Below, in pieces: positions 41,103 to 49,892 of a stretch of DNA of 54,554 nt. Source of the stretch: a virus. Made by a program: the position numbers and the translations under genes. The notes beneath the pieces are model-generated. The model ran no database searches. It had not been told where the DNA came from and saw only the letters and a program-made list of their open reading frames with translations. How positions within the stretch are numbered: the stretch's first letter is position 1; the number at the start of each line of letters is the position of its first letter. The stretch is from positions 1-54,554 of IMG/VR virus record IMGVR_UViG_3300033998_000134; one strand, 5' to 3'.

Positions 41103-42101
41103 TTATTGATCGTATGGTCTGCATTTATATCTCCTAATAATATCCCAACTATGAAAAACGCCGCCATAGCAGATACACACCATTTCTATAGCATCACCTT
41201 TATTTAATTGAATTTCATTTAGTAATATACCATTCTCATAAAATCCGTTATACTCTTCAGGCCGCATAGTAATGCCTTTTTGAAGTGCATGTATTCTAAA
41301 TACCTGCCCATTCAATAGAGTATTACATGGTATAATTCTAATAGGAAGAGAAAGGAAAATGCTATTCTCGAAAAAATTATTTGCCCAACTTGTTATCTCA
41401 TCCTCCCAAAATTGCGTTATAGTTGCATTCGAAACATCTACAAACGGCGATTTAAATCCTCCAAGAAATTCAATATTACCATTACTGTTCCATTGTATAT
41501 TTCCATCAGCGATAAATCCACTTCCGTCAAATTTGAATTTTACTTTTCCGCCTGCGGCAGTAATTTCTCCTGTCTTTCCGTCAATGATAATATTCGGAAC
41601 GAAGTTTGCCTGCCCAGAATAATCCACAGCAACACCATCCACCGTTCCTCTTAACGAAATCAGTTTATCGTCCTTGAAAATCAGGTTAGCAAGGTTGGCC
41701 TCTTCCCCAATCAGAACCTTTGCGGCCAATTCTTTTAGCCATGGTATTTCATCATAATAAGTCGATAAGGTCGATTCGGACGGGTATGTTTCATCGCTTG
41801 GTACTTCACGAACGACGTAATCGTTTTTCAGTTTATACCACTTCCTGTTATCGGGGAGAGGAGCACGAACATAGATGTAATCAACGATGTTGGTATCGTT
41901 TCTGTGCGTATCGCCGGCTTTCCATTCTTTTTGTACCGGTATTTGGCCCGGCATGCCGGGAACACCTTTTGCGCTAACCCCTGTATCAACGTAATCGTTC
42001 ACGGCGTCATTCCACTGCCACCAGTTCCCATTCTCCCCAATGTAGGGAGAATGACCGTCCGAGGCCATCCAGCGCACAACTCCTGCTCCACGTATTTGCA
42101 T
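41103..42101 (-). CDS. Tail-fibre-like protein, 332 aa
   Basis: Start at the ATG at 42101 (MQIRGAGVVRWMASDGHSPY); an upstream frame covers the 128-aa gene. A short collagen-like GVPGMPGQIP precedes WKAGDTHRNDTNIVDYIYVRAP, a block seen in phage fibre and chaperone-containing adhesins. The later part is beta-rich with repeated G-D-x turns, consistent with a trimeric fibre. It lies after the DGR reverse transcriptase and before the lysis genes in the late operon. Probably a receptor-binding or baseplate-side fibre. Confidence 0.6.
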   Translation of the reverse strand: MQIRGAGVVRWMASDGHSPYIGENGNWWQWNDAVNDYVDTGVSAKGVPGMPGQIPVQKEWKAGDTHRNDTNIVDYIYVRAPLPDNRKWYKLKNDYVVREVPSDETYPSESTLSTYYDEIPWLKELAAKVLIGEEANLANLIFKDDKLISLRGTVDGVAVDYSGQANFVPNIIIDGKTGEITAAGGKVKFKFDGSGFIADGNIQWNSNGNIEFLGGFKSPFVDVSNATITQFWEDEITSWANNFFENSIFLSLPIRIIPCNTLLNGQVFRIHALQKGITMRPEEYNGFYENGILLNEIQLNKGDAIEMVCICYGGVFHSWDIIRRYKCRPYDQ

Positions 42102-42112
42102 AACGGCAATGT

Positions 42113-42499
42113 TTACTTTTTCATATCGATCAGTTGATGTGCTGCATCTGCAGCTATCTCTCTCCATTCTTCAAACTCCATGAAGGCAGTTATATCTTCT
42201 TCGATGGACGGATCCGTAATGCCTGCTCTCTCCTTCAGTAAGGCGGCAACGGCATTGTTTAGGATGGCAAATTCTTCTTTGGGAGGGTAAACATACTCTA
42301 TGATCTGACTTTTTATGTGTCCATAGTCGATATGACCGGTGAGAGGTATATTGTAACCCATATACACAACCTTGTCCTCACCGTCCTCATCCTGCTTGAT
42401 GCGTTCTGTGAACCCAAAGCGAATAACCTTTCCTACTGTATCGTACAGCGAGGGTATTTGATCATACTCGCTTGTCTTGAATTGTTCATACTTTTTCAT
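42113..42499 (-). CDS. DGR-linked hypothetical protein, 128 aa
   Basis: Overlaps the reverse transcriptase stop by four bases (ATGA), so it is made together with it. The sequence (YDTVGKVIRFGFTERIKQDEDGEDKVVYMGYN, then EEFAILNNAVAALLKERAG) is mixed alpha/beta and does not look like the four-helix Avd accessory protein of other DGRs. No Avd gene is present between template and RT, so this is the only candidate RT partner here; alternatively it is a tail accessory gene. Not recognised. Confidence 0.55.
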   Translation of the reverse strand: MKKYEQFKTSEYDQIPSLYDTVGKVIRFGFTERIKQDEDGEDKVVYMGYNIPLTGHIDYGHIKSQIIEYVYPPKEEFAILNNAVAALLKERAGITDPSIEEDITAFMEFEEWREIAADAAHQLIDMKK

Positions 42500-43905
42500 A
42501 ATTGTTGTTCTTTATCTTTGTGAATTATTTCTCCATCTTTCTCGTAAACGTCGCTACCGGATATGCTCAATATTGATGTTCGGTCATAGTCAAAATCATA
42601 ATGCTTGTTGCCTGACCTGTCTGTCATTACGGTCCTGAAAGATGTTACGTTATGCTCTTCCAGCGTCTCGATAAAGTTTTTAATTCTTATCGAGTTTATG
42701 ATCAATCGGTATTCCTTTTCATGGAACCTGATCAATAAGACCCATCTCCCGGATCCTTGCGATGTACGAATGTCTTTCTCCCATTCCAGTATGTCGATAA
42801 CATCATTTATCACCACTGACGCACCTATCCTCGGAACATCGAAAAATTTCTTGCCGTCCCTTCCTGTTACACTGTTGTTCGCTTTTATTCCTAATCGCTT
42901 TATATCTACTCCTGTCATCTTATAATATAATCTTTTGCAGTGCTTATTCCCATGTTTTAACATGCCCCAAGCTGCTGCGTCAATCTCTTTTAATCGCTTC
43001 TTATTGGTTGCGCGGCTTCTTCTTTTTAGCCAGGCCGATTTGTTTCTCTTCCTCCAGTATAAATCTCCACCCGGGTAAATCATGAATCCGAGATAACTTA
43101 ATCCAAACGACACTCTGTGGATTTTCGGAACATGGGTTTTAAACCCCATTTCGGCCAGCCTTTCATTTGCCTTCTTCATGAATCTTTTAACCTCTCCCTT
43201 TGTCTTTCCTAAAACTACATAATCATCCATATATCGGATATAGAACTTCATTCCCATTTCCTCTTTCGCCCAATGATCAAAAGACGAAAGGATCAGATTT
43301 CCTATTATCTGGCTTGGCCTTATACCCAATGGGATTCCTATATCCCCAAATCTGTTTATCGGCTCCATCATCGCATCGATATAGCTCTGATCCTTGTAGA
43401 TCGATTCTAATGTGCGTCTTAACAGGTCGTGCGGGATACTTTGATAAAACTTACGGATATCTCCCTGTCCATACCATACCGTTTCCTCAGGGTATTCTCT
43501 CAACCATCGTTGCACTCTTAATGCTCCAGCTATCTGTCCTTTTCCTTTCCGGCTGGCATAGGTATCATAGATGAGATTTTTCTCTACCCTCTTTTCGCCG
43601 GCGGTGACCAACGATTGATGGTAAATGTGGTTCGGATGAAAGTTAAGTTTTGATATTTTACGCACCTTTCCTTGTACGCTTGTCATATCCTTATGCTTGT
43701 ATTCATCCGTACGTATTGTTTTATCAATAAGTCCGCTCTGTATCTCACACAGATTCCTAATCCTGTTATGCAGATGCGATTTTACATAATGTCGTTTTAG
43801 CTTGCCTTTGGTAGCCGACTCTTCGGCTTTCGTCAAATTATCCCAATTATACGTCTTTCTGTACGTGTATCCTTCTCTTTTCATTATTTTCGTTGCTTGC
43901 TTCAT
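42496..43905 (-). CDS. Diversity-generating retroelement reverse transcriptase, 469 aa
   Basis: Copies the TR RNA (44085-44188) into mutated cDNA for the VR of the 448-aa gene. RT motifs: first Asp in YGQGDIRKFYQS (D149), IPLGIRPSQ (191-199) in place of the usual QGxxxSP, and the catalytic RYMDDYVVL (YMDD at 225-228). A YDTYASRKGKG block precedes them, as in DGR and related RTs. It has a C-terminal extension of about 200 residues. In-frame ATG at 43884 is an alternative start. TR, VR and target gene all lie immediately upstream, which defines the DGR. Confidence 0.9.
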   Translation of the reverse strand: MKQATKIMKREGYTYRKTYNWDNLTKAEESATKGKLKRHYVKSHLHNRIRNLCEIQSGLIDKTIRTDEYKHKDMTSVQGKVRKISKLNFHPNHIYHQSLVTAGEKRVEKNLIYDTYASRKGKGQIAGALRVQRWLREYPEETVWYGQGDIRKFYQSIPHDLLRRTLESIYKDQSYIDAMMEPINRFGDIGIPLGIRPSQIIGNLILSSFDHWAKEEMGMKFYIRYMDDYVVLGKTKGEVKRFMKKANERLAEMGFKTHVPKIHRVSFGLSYLGFMIYPGGDLYWRKRNKSAWLKRRSRATNKKRLKEIDAAAWGMLKHGNKHCKRLYYKMTGVDIKRLGIKANNSVTGRDGKKFFDVPRIGASVVINDVIDILEWEKDIRTSQGSGRWVLLIRFHEKEYRLIINSIRIKNFIETLEEHNVTSFRTVMTDRSGNKHYDFDYDRTSILSISGSDVYEKDGEIIHKDKEQQL

Positions 43906-44084
43906 TCTCTACGGAGCGTTCAACATCTAAGTTACTAACACCGTAATGGTGATGCCCTGAGGCTATTCACGCAAGGTTATTTTGTTTCTTCTGCATGTAG
44001 CATACGGCTACACCGATGAGGCTTTGACTGGTCGGATGCTTTCGTATGACGCACTAATCACATCCTGATAATTATTTGAAGTAT

Positions 44085-44188
44085 GGCGGGCTCCGATGTT
44101 CGACCACGAGTTCGTCCAGGCGTTGTTCGAGTTCGAGCAGGCGAGACCGCAATTCGCACCGTTCTCAGCGTTGCCGCCCCAGAGCCAC
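44085..44188 (-). repeat. DGR template repeat (TR), 104 nt
   Basis: 104 bases matched to VR 44330-44433. In the coding sense TR is rich in AAC codons (seven). It differs from VR at 10 positions, nine of them TR adenines (on the minus strand), out of about 20 adenines, and only one of 84 other bases. This is the adenine-specific signature of DGR mutagenesis. It is located between the target gene stop and the RT start (180 bases from the latter). Confidence 0.92.
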
Positions 44189-44244
44189 TTTCCAATCATA
44201 TGCCTGCCACCCGGATCAGGTGGACTTTTATCTGTATCAATCCA

Positions 44245-44266
44245 GCAGGGGGACGCTTCCCCCTGC
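44245..44266. other. GC-rich hairpin between VR and TR (cruciform or terminator)
   Basis: GCAGGGGG (44245-44252) and CCCCCTGC (44259-44266) form a perfect 8-bp stem with a 6-base loop, starting 11 bases after the target gene stop. DGRs need a hairpin/cruciform just downstream of VR for efficient retrohoming; this one has the right stem length but a longer loop and stands 63 bases from VR. It may also end transcription of the target gene. Confidence 0.55.
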
Positions 44267-44276
44267 ACCCCCTAAT

Positions 44277-45623
44277 TTACGCGAGCATATCGCCTCCGCT
44301 GATTTCATTCACATCCCCAAAATAAGCAAGGCGGGCTCCGATGTTCGACCACGAGTACGTCCAGGCGTTGAACGAGAGCGAGCAGGCGAGACCGCACTTC
44401 GCACCGTACGCAGCGGCGCCGCCCCAGAGCCACACCTGACCTGCAATATTGTAATAGAAGTAGTCGTTATATGATACGCCGGCTTGCACTGCATATGGAA
44501 ACATAAACGCAGCCTGCTCTCCCATCGCTATTAAATTCATTTTATGTGCAGTGGTTGCTGTATTTGAAATGGCTGCACTATGGCGATGTGCGACGAAAGT
44601 TTTGATCTTTTCAAAATCTGCCATAGTGGGGGCCGATGTGGCCGGCATAAAATTGTCTCTCCATACCACTACATCGTTATTGATCGAACACATGTGTCCG
44701 TCAAATTCCCAAAACTGTCCCCACGGGTTTTCAAAGGAGAGAACCTTTACGGAGTTGCAGGTAGCCCCTGCCGAATCGAGCACCGATGATTTCCCGTCCG
44801 CTGTACCGAGACTGAGTGTTTGACCGGTAACGATAGTATATTGGTTTGTTGCTACCGCACTTCCCGTACCGTCAAGACCTGGACCCCATACCTTCGTAGC
44901 ATCAGCTAGCTCACACTCCTGGCTACCTCTTTGTCCATAAGCGGCCATCATATACCATAACAGCATGTTTCTGAAATGCACTCCTGCCAGCCCGTAGCTT
45001 TTACCGTATAATTGTGCGCTATCCCAAAATTGTTTTACTGTTTTCGATCGGGTTGGTACGACATTGGGAACCGATCGTAGCCGTCCGCTTCCATCAACCC
45101 ATCCCTTGAACATGCCAACATACTGAGCGGGCTCTGTCCACCCCGGTAGATCCAAAAGTGACAACCATAACCGTTGTATCGTTTTGCCGGCTATCTCAAC
45201 CGTCTGAATATAGCATCCGGTTCTGGGAATCTTACCCATGAAGTTGGCGTTGGCCAAAGCTGCTACCGCACTTCCGGTCACAGGGTCAACGGCCGGTGAT
45301 CCATCAGCGAAATACCGGTTATCCTCTCTTGACAGCTCGGCGAAGTTTCCCGTTTGATCCATTACTCCTGCTTTCCACTCTCTTACCCATAGATTGAACA
45401 TCTCCCTGTTGCCACCTACGTTCACTTTTAGCGGAGTTGATGCCGGTTCGTTTACGTCAATGTAAAAAGCTACCTGGTTCAGATAAAGGTCATTATTTTT
45501 GATAATGCCTTCTTTTAGGTCTTTCATGGTTGTGCGGCCGACTGTATTTCCGAAAACACCTAAGATCTGATCCTGATCCGTAAAGTCGGTGACCAACTGC
45601 GCTTGTCTTAATTCTTTATTCAT
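44277..45623 (-). CDS. DGR-diversified variable protein (putative lectin-fold adhesin), 448 aa
   Basis: The C-terminal region (residues about 397-432) is encoded by the VR and reads WLWGGAAAYGAKCGLACSLSF followed by NAW, a YSWSNIGAR end and 17 more residues. The WxWGG...CG...GAR frame is typical of DGR targets with a C-type lectin-like fold, in which the varied residues line a binding face. The N-terminal part is beta-rich, probably a virion attachment region. It is preceded by a 348-aa structural gene, so it is likely a tail-tip or fibre protein for host binding. Confidence 0.85.
   Translation of the reverse strand: MNKELRQAQLVTDFTDQDQILGVFGNTVGRTTMKDLKEGIIKNNDLYLNQVAFYIDVNEPASTPLKVNVGGNREMFNLWVREWKAGVMDQTGNFAELSREDNRYFADGSPAVDPVTGSAVAALANANFMGKIPRTGCYIQTVEIAGKTIQRLWLSLLDLPGWTEPAQYVGMFKGWVDGSGRLRSVPNVVPTRSKTVKQFWDSAQLYGKSYGLAGVHFRNMLLWYMMAAYGQRGSQECELADATKVWGPGLDGTGSAVATNQYTIVTGQTLSLGTADGKSSVLDSAGATCNSVKVLSFENPWGQFWEFDGHMCSINNDVVVWRDNFMPATSAPTMADFEKIKTFVAHRHSAAISNTATTAHKMNLIAMGEQAAFMFPYAVQAGVSYNDYFYYNIAGQVWLWGGAAAYGAKCGLACSLSFNAWTYSWSNIGARLAYFGDVNEISGGDMLA
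44330..44433 (-). repeat. DGR variable repeat (VR), 104 nt
   Basis: 3' part of the 448-aa gene. Varied codons compared with TR: AAC to GCC, GAG to GCG, AAC to TAC, AAC to CTC, AAC to TTC, AAC to TAC, and one non-adenine change (AAT to AAG). The 27 bases at its 3' end (44330-44356) are unchanged including adenines, the position expected for the initiation-of-mutagenic-homology (IMH) site. Confidence 0.92.
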
Positions 45624-45676
45624 ACTTATATACTTTTTGTCTAAAACTACCGGCTTTGGCCGAGTAGTGGTTTATG

Positions 45677-46723
45677 TTATATAATTGTTACTGTTCCTAC
45701 ATAGTTGGCATCCGAATAATATTCGGGGCCTCCACCGATAGGGGTGTTCTTACAATCAGCGGCAGTGACGGTTACGGATTTCCCTGTGCCGCTTTTGGTT
45801 ACAACGCCTAATGCATTGTAAATATCCCATGTCCAATCTGTATCGAGTGTAGGAAGGGTGACATTATTCTTCATAAGATAAAATTCAAATTGGCCGTTTG
45901 TTGTCTGGCTAACAAAATCGACTATCCTGTGCACCCTCACCTGGTATTCATCGGCAATATCACTGATATGTTGACCATCCTGCGCAACGGGCACCCCATT
46001 AAGAAGTAATATGGCTACATACATGCTCGCGCCCGATACATCATCCCTGGTTACCGTAATCGACGCCGTTGTATCCGGCATTTTCACCTTGTCTTTATAC
46101 CACTCAACAGTATAGCCATCTTCTCCGATCGTTATGTTTTTCACGCCATAATTTGCCTGCAAGGAGAGTACAGTAGATGGGTTTAATGCATCCAGAACGA
46201 TTCTTGGTGTAGTGATAACTACATAATGAGAGTCGCTTCCTGCCTGCTGGATAACAATATCCATGCTGCCAACGTAAGAGTTGATCATTCCGTTGGAAAT
46301 GTAAGTAAGGCTGTATCCTATCTGCTTATTGGCTACCTGTGTCGGTGATGCGATATTGTTGATGATCTTGAAAAATACTTTTCCGTCAAACTGCATCATC
46401 TTAAACTTGTTATCCGTTGAGGTTCTCCATCCTGTTTCGTCTGCAGAAGAAAATACTATCTGAGAACCATCGTAGGTGAATACGGCCTCAATAATACTCA
46501 CTGGATATCCAACCGCGCTTTTCGCGCTAAACTCACATATCGGCTGCTGGTTCGGATCTGTCCAGTCAACAGACAATGCCCCCGAAACAATATCGACGGC
46601 CTGAAACAATGCCGCTCCTTTTCTAACGCCATTGTCTATCCTGTATATCTCTCTTGTGATATACACATCATCTCCTATTTTTAAGAAGCGTACGGTGAAC
46701 GCTCCTTTTACTTGTTCTGCCAT
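45677..46723 (-). CDS. Virion surface/adhesin-like structural protein, 348 aa
   Basis: Beta-rich protein with several Ig-like or fibre-like segments (SVTVTAADC, TVEWYKDKVKMPDTTASITVTRDDVSG). No enzyme motif. Second to last structural gene before the DGR target; its start overlaps the end of the 72-aa gene by 16 bases. It is probably part of the tail fibre or a partner holding the 448-aa variable protein. Inferred from position and beta content. Confidence 0.6.
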   Translation of the reverse strand: MAEQVKGAFTVRFLKIGDDVYITREIYRIDNGVRKGAALFQAVDIVSGALSVDWTDPNQQPICEFSAKSAVGYPVSIIEAVFTYDGSQIVFSSADETGWRTSTDNKFKMMQFDGKVFFKIINNIASPTQVANKQIGYSLTYISNGMINSYVGSMDIVIQQAGSDSHYVVITTPRIVLDALNPSTVLSLQANYGVKNITIGEDGYTVEWYKDKVKMPDTTASITVTRDDVSGASMYVAILLLNGVPVAQDGQHISDIADEYQVRVHRIVDFVSQTTNGQFEFYLMKNNVTLPTLDTDWTWDIYNALGVVTKSGTGKSVTVTAADCKNTPIGGGPEYYSDANYVGTVTII

Positions 46724-46926
46724 ACTTCGCTATTGATTAAATTGTTTAGTTCTGCTCTGCTTACAAGCTTCCCGCCGAGATTTACCGCCCATACATCCGG
46801 ATCGCCAAGATGTCTTAACTCATTCTCATTCACTATCATCTTTGTCTTTGAAGGGTTAAGACGATGTAAATGAATCCTGATCCCGTAGGACTCTGCTCTT
46901 TTCTTATTTACTATTGCGTATTTCAT
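46708..46926 (-). CDS. Small hypothetical protein, 72 aa
   Basis: Starts MKYAIVNKKRAESYGIRIHL and contains ELRHLGDPDVWAVNLGGKLVSRAELN. Overlaps its neighbours at both ends (4 and 16 bases), so it is translated with the tail genes. Not recognised; may be a small assembly factor. Confidence 0.55.
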   Translation of the reverse strand: MKYAIVNKKRAESYGIRIHLHRLNPSKTKMIVNENELRHLGDPDVWAVNLGGKLVSRAELNNLINSEVWQNK

Positions 46927-48167
46927 ATCATATAATAATTTCCAGATTCGTCTGTATATACGTCTCCCGCCTCATCCGTTGCCAGAGAACTTGCTCCATG
47001 TGGATCAACATCAAAGCCAACAGAGAAGTAGTTGTCGTTCTTGGTCACCCCTACGCCTGTGTCCGATAGGGGAATCTCGAGAGAGGCGCCAATATTGTGT
47101 TTTACTTCTCCCGCACTGATCCAGCTACCAAGCACATTGTCATAAGTTCGTGCCTCTGTGAACCACGTGATTTTGTAGTATAATTCCGGATATGCTATCG
47201 TTCCGTTTTTTAAGTTTACAATTGCCTTGTTGTAATACATTTTCTGATGTGGCGAGACATCCGATCCGAATGCAGGAAAACACTCGTACACTTTTTCTTC
47301 TTCTCTCCTTATAGAGAATGCTGCTTTGGCGAGCTGCTTTGTATTGCGGTATATCCTTACTTCATATTCCTTTTTGCTTATCAGCCTCAGGTCGAAGTTT
47401 ATCAACGGAAACTCGATAGATATTACTTCCGGATTTTTGTCGCTACCGGGTATAATAGCCGTTGGTGATCCTATCTCATAAAGCTGAAGTGTTATTCCGG
47501 CAGGTAATGAGGTTATATTATGGCTTCCGCTGTTAAGGACAAGGGAAACGGACTTCTCAAAACTTCGCTCATCCTTGTAGGCGTTACGATCTCCTGCCGG
47601 TATAAGATTATTGGCAAGCATGTAATCATACAGCAATAGGTTGTCTAAAACAGGATTGTAAACAATATGAGGAATATCAACACTAATTCGGTACAGATCT
47701 TCCCCCAGATCGGTGGTGGACATTGACAGTTCGTTGCTATGCACTGTCTCTATTTTGGGTCTTCTCCAGTCCTCGAACTGTGCCTCAAATGATATGATCC
47801 ATGTTTCTGTTACTGGCGTATTCCTGAATATCTTTAATGAGCCTTTTAATTCATTGTCTGCGGTAATAATCTCATACTTTCCGGTAAATTCAGGAATATC
47901 TTTTATATCAACTCCATTAAAGAGCCATTTGATTGTTTGAGACGATAGTCTCGCATTTGCATTTCCATCGGGAAATATACCGTCCTTATCTTTCACCATC
48001 ACATAAGGACGTATAATGCATGGCGATACTGATCGGTCAGGCTCGTATTCATCCAGCAATGCATTAGATACTTGCACCAATGGCGAAAATGGAGTCGTAC
48101 ACTCGATAGAGCAGCTTATGTTTAACGGCTCAAAATCAAGTCTTGTATTTTTTACTGTACTTCTCAT
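46923..48167 (-). CDS. Structural protein of tail/fibre region, 414 aa
   Basis: Beta-rich, with no known motif; repeated aromatic-Gly turns (YYNKAIVNLKNGTIAYPELYYKITWF) suggest a virion protein. Coupled at both ends by 4-base overlaps. Being between the 181-aa and 72-aa genes and upstream of the adhesin genes, it is likely a tail component. Function inferred from context. Confidence 0.55.
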   Translation of the reverse strand: MRSTVKNTRLDFEPLNISCSIECTTPFSPLVQVSNALLDEYEPDRSVSPCIIRPYVMVKDKDGIFPDGNANARLSSQTIKWLFNGVDIKDIPEFTGKYEIITADNELKGSLKIFRNTPVTETWIISFEAQFEDWRRPKIETVHSNELSMSTTDLGEDLYRISVDIPHIVYNPVLDNLLLYDYMLANNLIPAGDRNAYKDERSFEKSVSLVLNSGSHNITSLPAGITLQLYEIGSPTAIIPGSDKNPEVISIEFPLINFDLRLISKKEYEVRIYRNTKQLAKAAFSIRREEEKVYECFPAFGSDVSPHQKMYYNKAIVNLKNGTIAYPELYYKITWFTEARTYDNVLGSWISAGEVKHNIGASLEIPLSDTGVGVTKNDNYFSVGFDVDPHGASSLATDEAGDVYTDESGNYYMI

Positions 48168-48709
48168 CTTATTTTGATATATGACATGATACTGCTTGCG
48201 TCACGGGTTGCTATTAGCGTGAACATCGTACCGGTTGATCCTTCCCTGAAATTGAGATCGTCAAAGGTGATCGTAAACTCAAACCCCTTGTTCATCCCAT
48301 GAACCTGATCCCATAACTGATCGCTGTAATAGTCTCCGCTATCTCTTTTTACATCAAGTTGTCCGTATTGCGATGTGATGGCTCTGTTATATCCATCATA
48401 TATAGTGCATTTTATAGTCTGTATATCGGCAGGCCCCATAGCGTATAACTCCTGATCAATCTGCATGTAACGTATCAGATTCACATTTTCACTGCCAAGA
48501 TTCAGCAGTGCCCATTCCTGCGTATCTGGATCCCAATAAACGAAACTCTTTAAGGAATAAACAAAAGCAAACCAACCATATTCACCGCCTGATGGATATC
48601 TCGCATAAAGCTCTTCCTTATAGATGGCTGGCTCTTTCAGATACTTCAGTATAGGAATCCGATCCAATCCGGGTATCTCGATCGTCTGTGATGGGATGTA
48701 TATTGCCAT
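48164..48709 (-). CDS. Structural protein, 181 aa
   Basis: Begins AIYIPSQTIEIPGLDRIPILK and is a beta-rich protein with an EEGSTGTMFTLIATRD-like end (FREGSTGTMFTLIATRD near 163). Unrecognised. It follows the connector-like 233-aa gene by seven bases in the late operon; a tail tube or tail-adaptor role is plausible. Confidence 0.55.
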   Translation of the reverse strand: MAIYIPSQTIEIPGLDRIPILKYLKEPAIYKEELYARYPSGGEYGWFAFVYSLKSFVYWDPDTQEWALLNLGSENVNLIRYMQIDQELYAMGPADIQTIKCTIYDGYNRAITSQYGQLDVKRDSGDYYSDQLWDQVHGMNKGFEFTITFDDLNFREGSTGTMFTLIATRDASSIMSYIKIR

Positions 48710-48716
48710 TCATCTA

Positions 48717-49418
48717 TTACTGTTTTACCGTTGTTACTCCATTTTTTACGCTCTGTAAGCCGGGAAACATTTCTACGGCTCTTGCATCAAGCGCCTGCGC
48801 TATATTGTTCTTCTCGTGCATTGTAAATACTGTGCTGGCGGTGATATAGGCAAGCGGCTCTATTACCTGATCGCTCAACCCCAGCTCTGCGGTCGTTTCA
48901 ATATCTCCTAACGGCGTTACTACCGGTACATAAATAGCCTGCTCTATAACGTGAGATGTAAGATTCTTGCTAAGGGAGTAATATCTCAAAACATGCTTTA
49001 CTGTTCCGGATACCTCTTCTAAATCAATAACGCAAACAGGTCTTATCTCTGATCCCCTTGTATAATCGTTAGACTGTATGGATGATACAAGCTCATTTGC
49101 CATAGATGCCTCCTTCACCGCTTTCTGCCACCCCTGCATTTTGAATGAACTTAATAGGTAAAAGTCGCTGGGTAGCTCTACGTATCCTGTTCCTTGTGCA
49201 AGGTTAGGGAAAAGTCCTGCGCTCTTAAACGAATTATTCTTGAACCATGAGCGAGGCATCACCTTTACACACCTACGCCAGGCATCCACGTATGAACCCT
49301 CTATCTGCCTATCCAGCTGAGCGGTATCCGCACCGATGAACATCGTGCCTGCCGGATCTGCCATCGAGGCTTCATTCATGATTAGCAGCACCCTGTTTAT
49401 AAACTCTTGTTTTGTCAT
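48717..49418 (-). CDS. Head-tail connector (tail tubular A-like) protein, 233 aa
   Basis: Helical protein with a pattern typical of podovirus adaptor proteins: an N-terminal helix pair TKQEFINRVLLIMNEASMADP, then a conserved WRRCVKVMPRSWFKNNSF region, LPSDFYLLSSFKM, and a C-terminal region with APYITASTVF-like (LAYITASTVFTMHEKNN) and GLQSVKNG. It comes right after the 127-aa and capsid genes, the usual position of a connector. Homology by motif only. Confidence 0.65.
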   Translation of the reverse strand: MTKQEFINRVLLIMNEASMADPAGTMFIGADTAQLDRQIEGSYVDAWRRCVKVMPRSWFKNNSFKSAGLFPNLAQGTGYVELPSDFYLLSSFKMQGWQKAVKEASMANELVSSIQSNDYTRGSEIRPVCVIDLEEVSGTVKHVLRYYSLSKNLTSHVIEQAIYVPVVTPLGDIETTAELGLSDQVIEPLAYITASTVFTMHEKNNIAQALDARAVEMFPGLQSVKNGVTTVKQ

Positions 49419-49437
49419 CTCGATCTTTTATGAATAA

Positions 49438-49472
49438 AGGCTGTCAGCAGCATCACTGACTACTAACAGCCT
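49438..49472. terminator. Hairpin between connector and capsid-side genes
   Basis: AGGCTGT (49438-49444) pairs with ACAGCCT (49466-49472) in a 7-bp stem. On the minus strand TTATT follows. A partial terminator or processing site that would lower expression of downstream genes compared with the capsid gene. Confidence 0.45.
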
Positions 49473-49496
49473 CATTAATTTAAAAGTGTATGAACG

Positions 49497-49880
49497 TTAC
49501 TTATAATTCGGAAAGATAACGCCAAGTTCTTCGGCCTTGGCCAACACTTGCGCCTTCCTTCCGATATCAGATTCGTTTACGCCATACTTGGTTGTAAGCA
49601 CTTCGATAGCGTCAATCATATTCTTTACCTCAGGAAACTCATCTCCTATTCTTTCTGCGGCTTTATTTTCATCTATAGAATCTCCCACTACGCTTACAAG
49701 GACAATCTTTCTTTTCTTAAATAAATCGCTTTCCTCAATCGCTTCCGCCAGCTTCGGATCTTCAACGAACGCGACTGCTCCTGGCCCGCTGAATGATACG
49801 AACTCTTCTTTGCCGTCAACACCGACGTAGAAGTTATACTCTACGCCGGTAGTTGATTTATATATCCTGTATGATGTCAT
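49497..49880 (-). CDS. Hypothetical head-region protein, 127 aa
   Basis: Sequence starts MTSYRIYKSTTGVEYNFYVG and has a long helix-rich C-terminus (NESDIGRKAQVLAKAEELGVIFPNYK). It follows the capsid gene by 12 bases, where many phages carry decoration or head-completion genes. Not recognised; presumably a head protein. Confidence 0.55.
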   Translation of the reverse strand: MTSYRIYKSTTGVEYNFYVGVDGKEEFVSFSGPGAVAFVEDPKLAEAIEESDLFKKRKIVLVSVVGDSIDENKAAERIGDEFPEVKNMIDAIEVLTTKYGVNESDIGRKAQVLAKAEELGVIFPNYK

Positions 49881-49892
49881 ACCCTTGTTTGT

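Noticed and set aside
44008-44268. 86-aa gene over the template repeat
   Set aside because: Starts at GTG without leader, and is best explained as TR plus its flanks; retained as an observation only.
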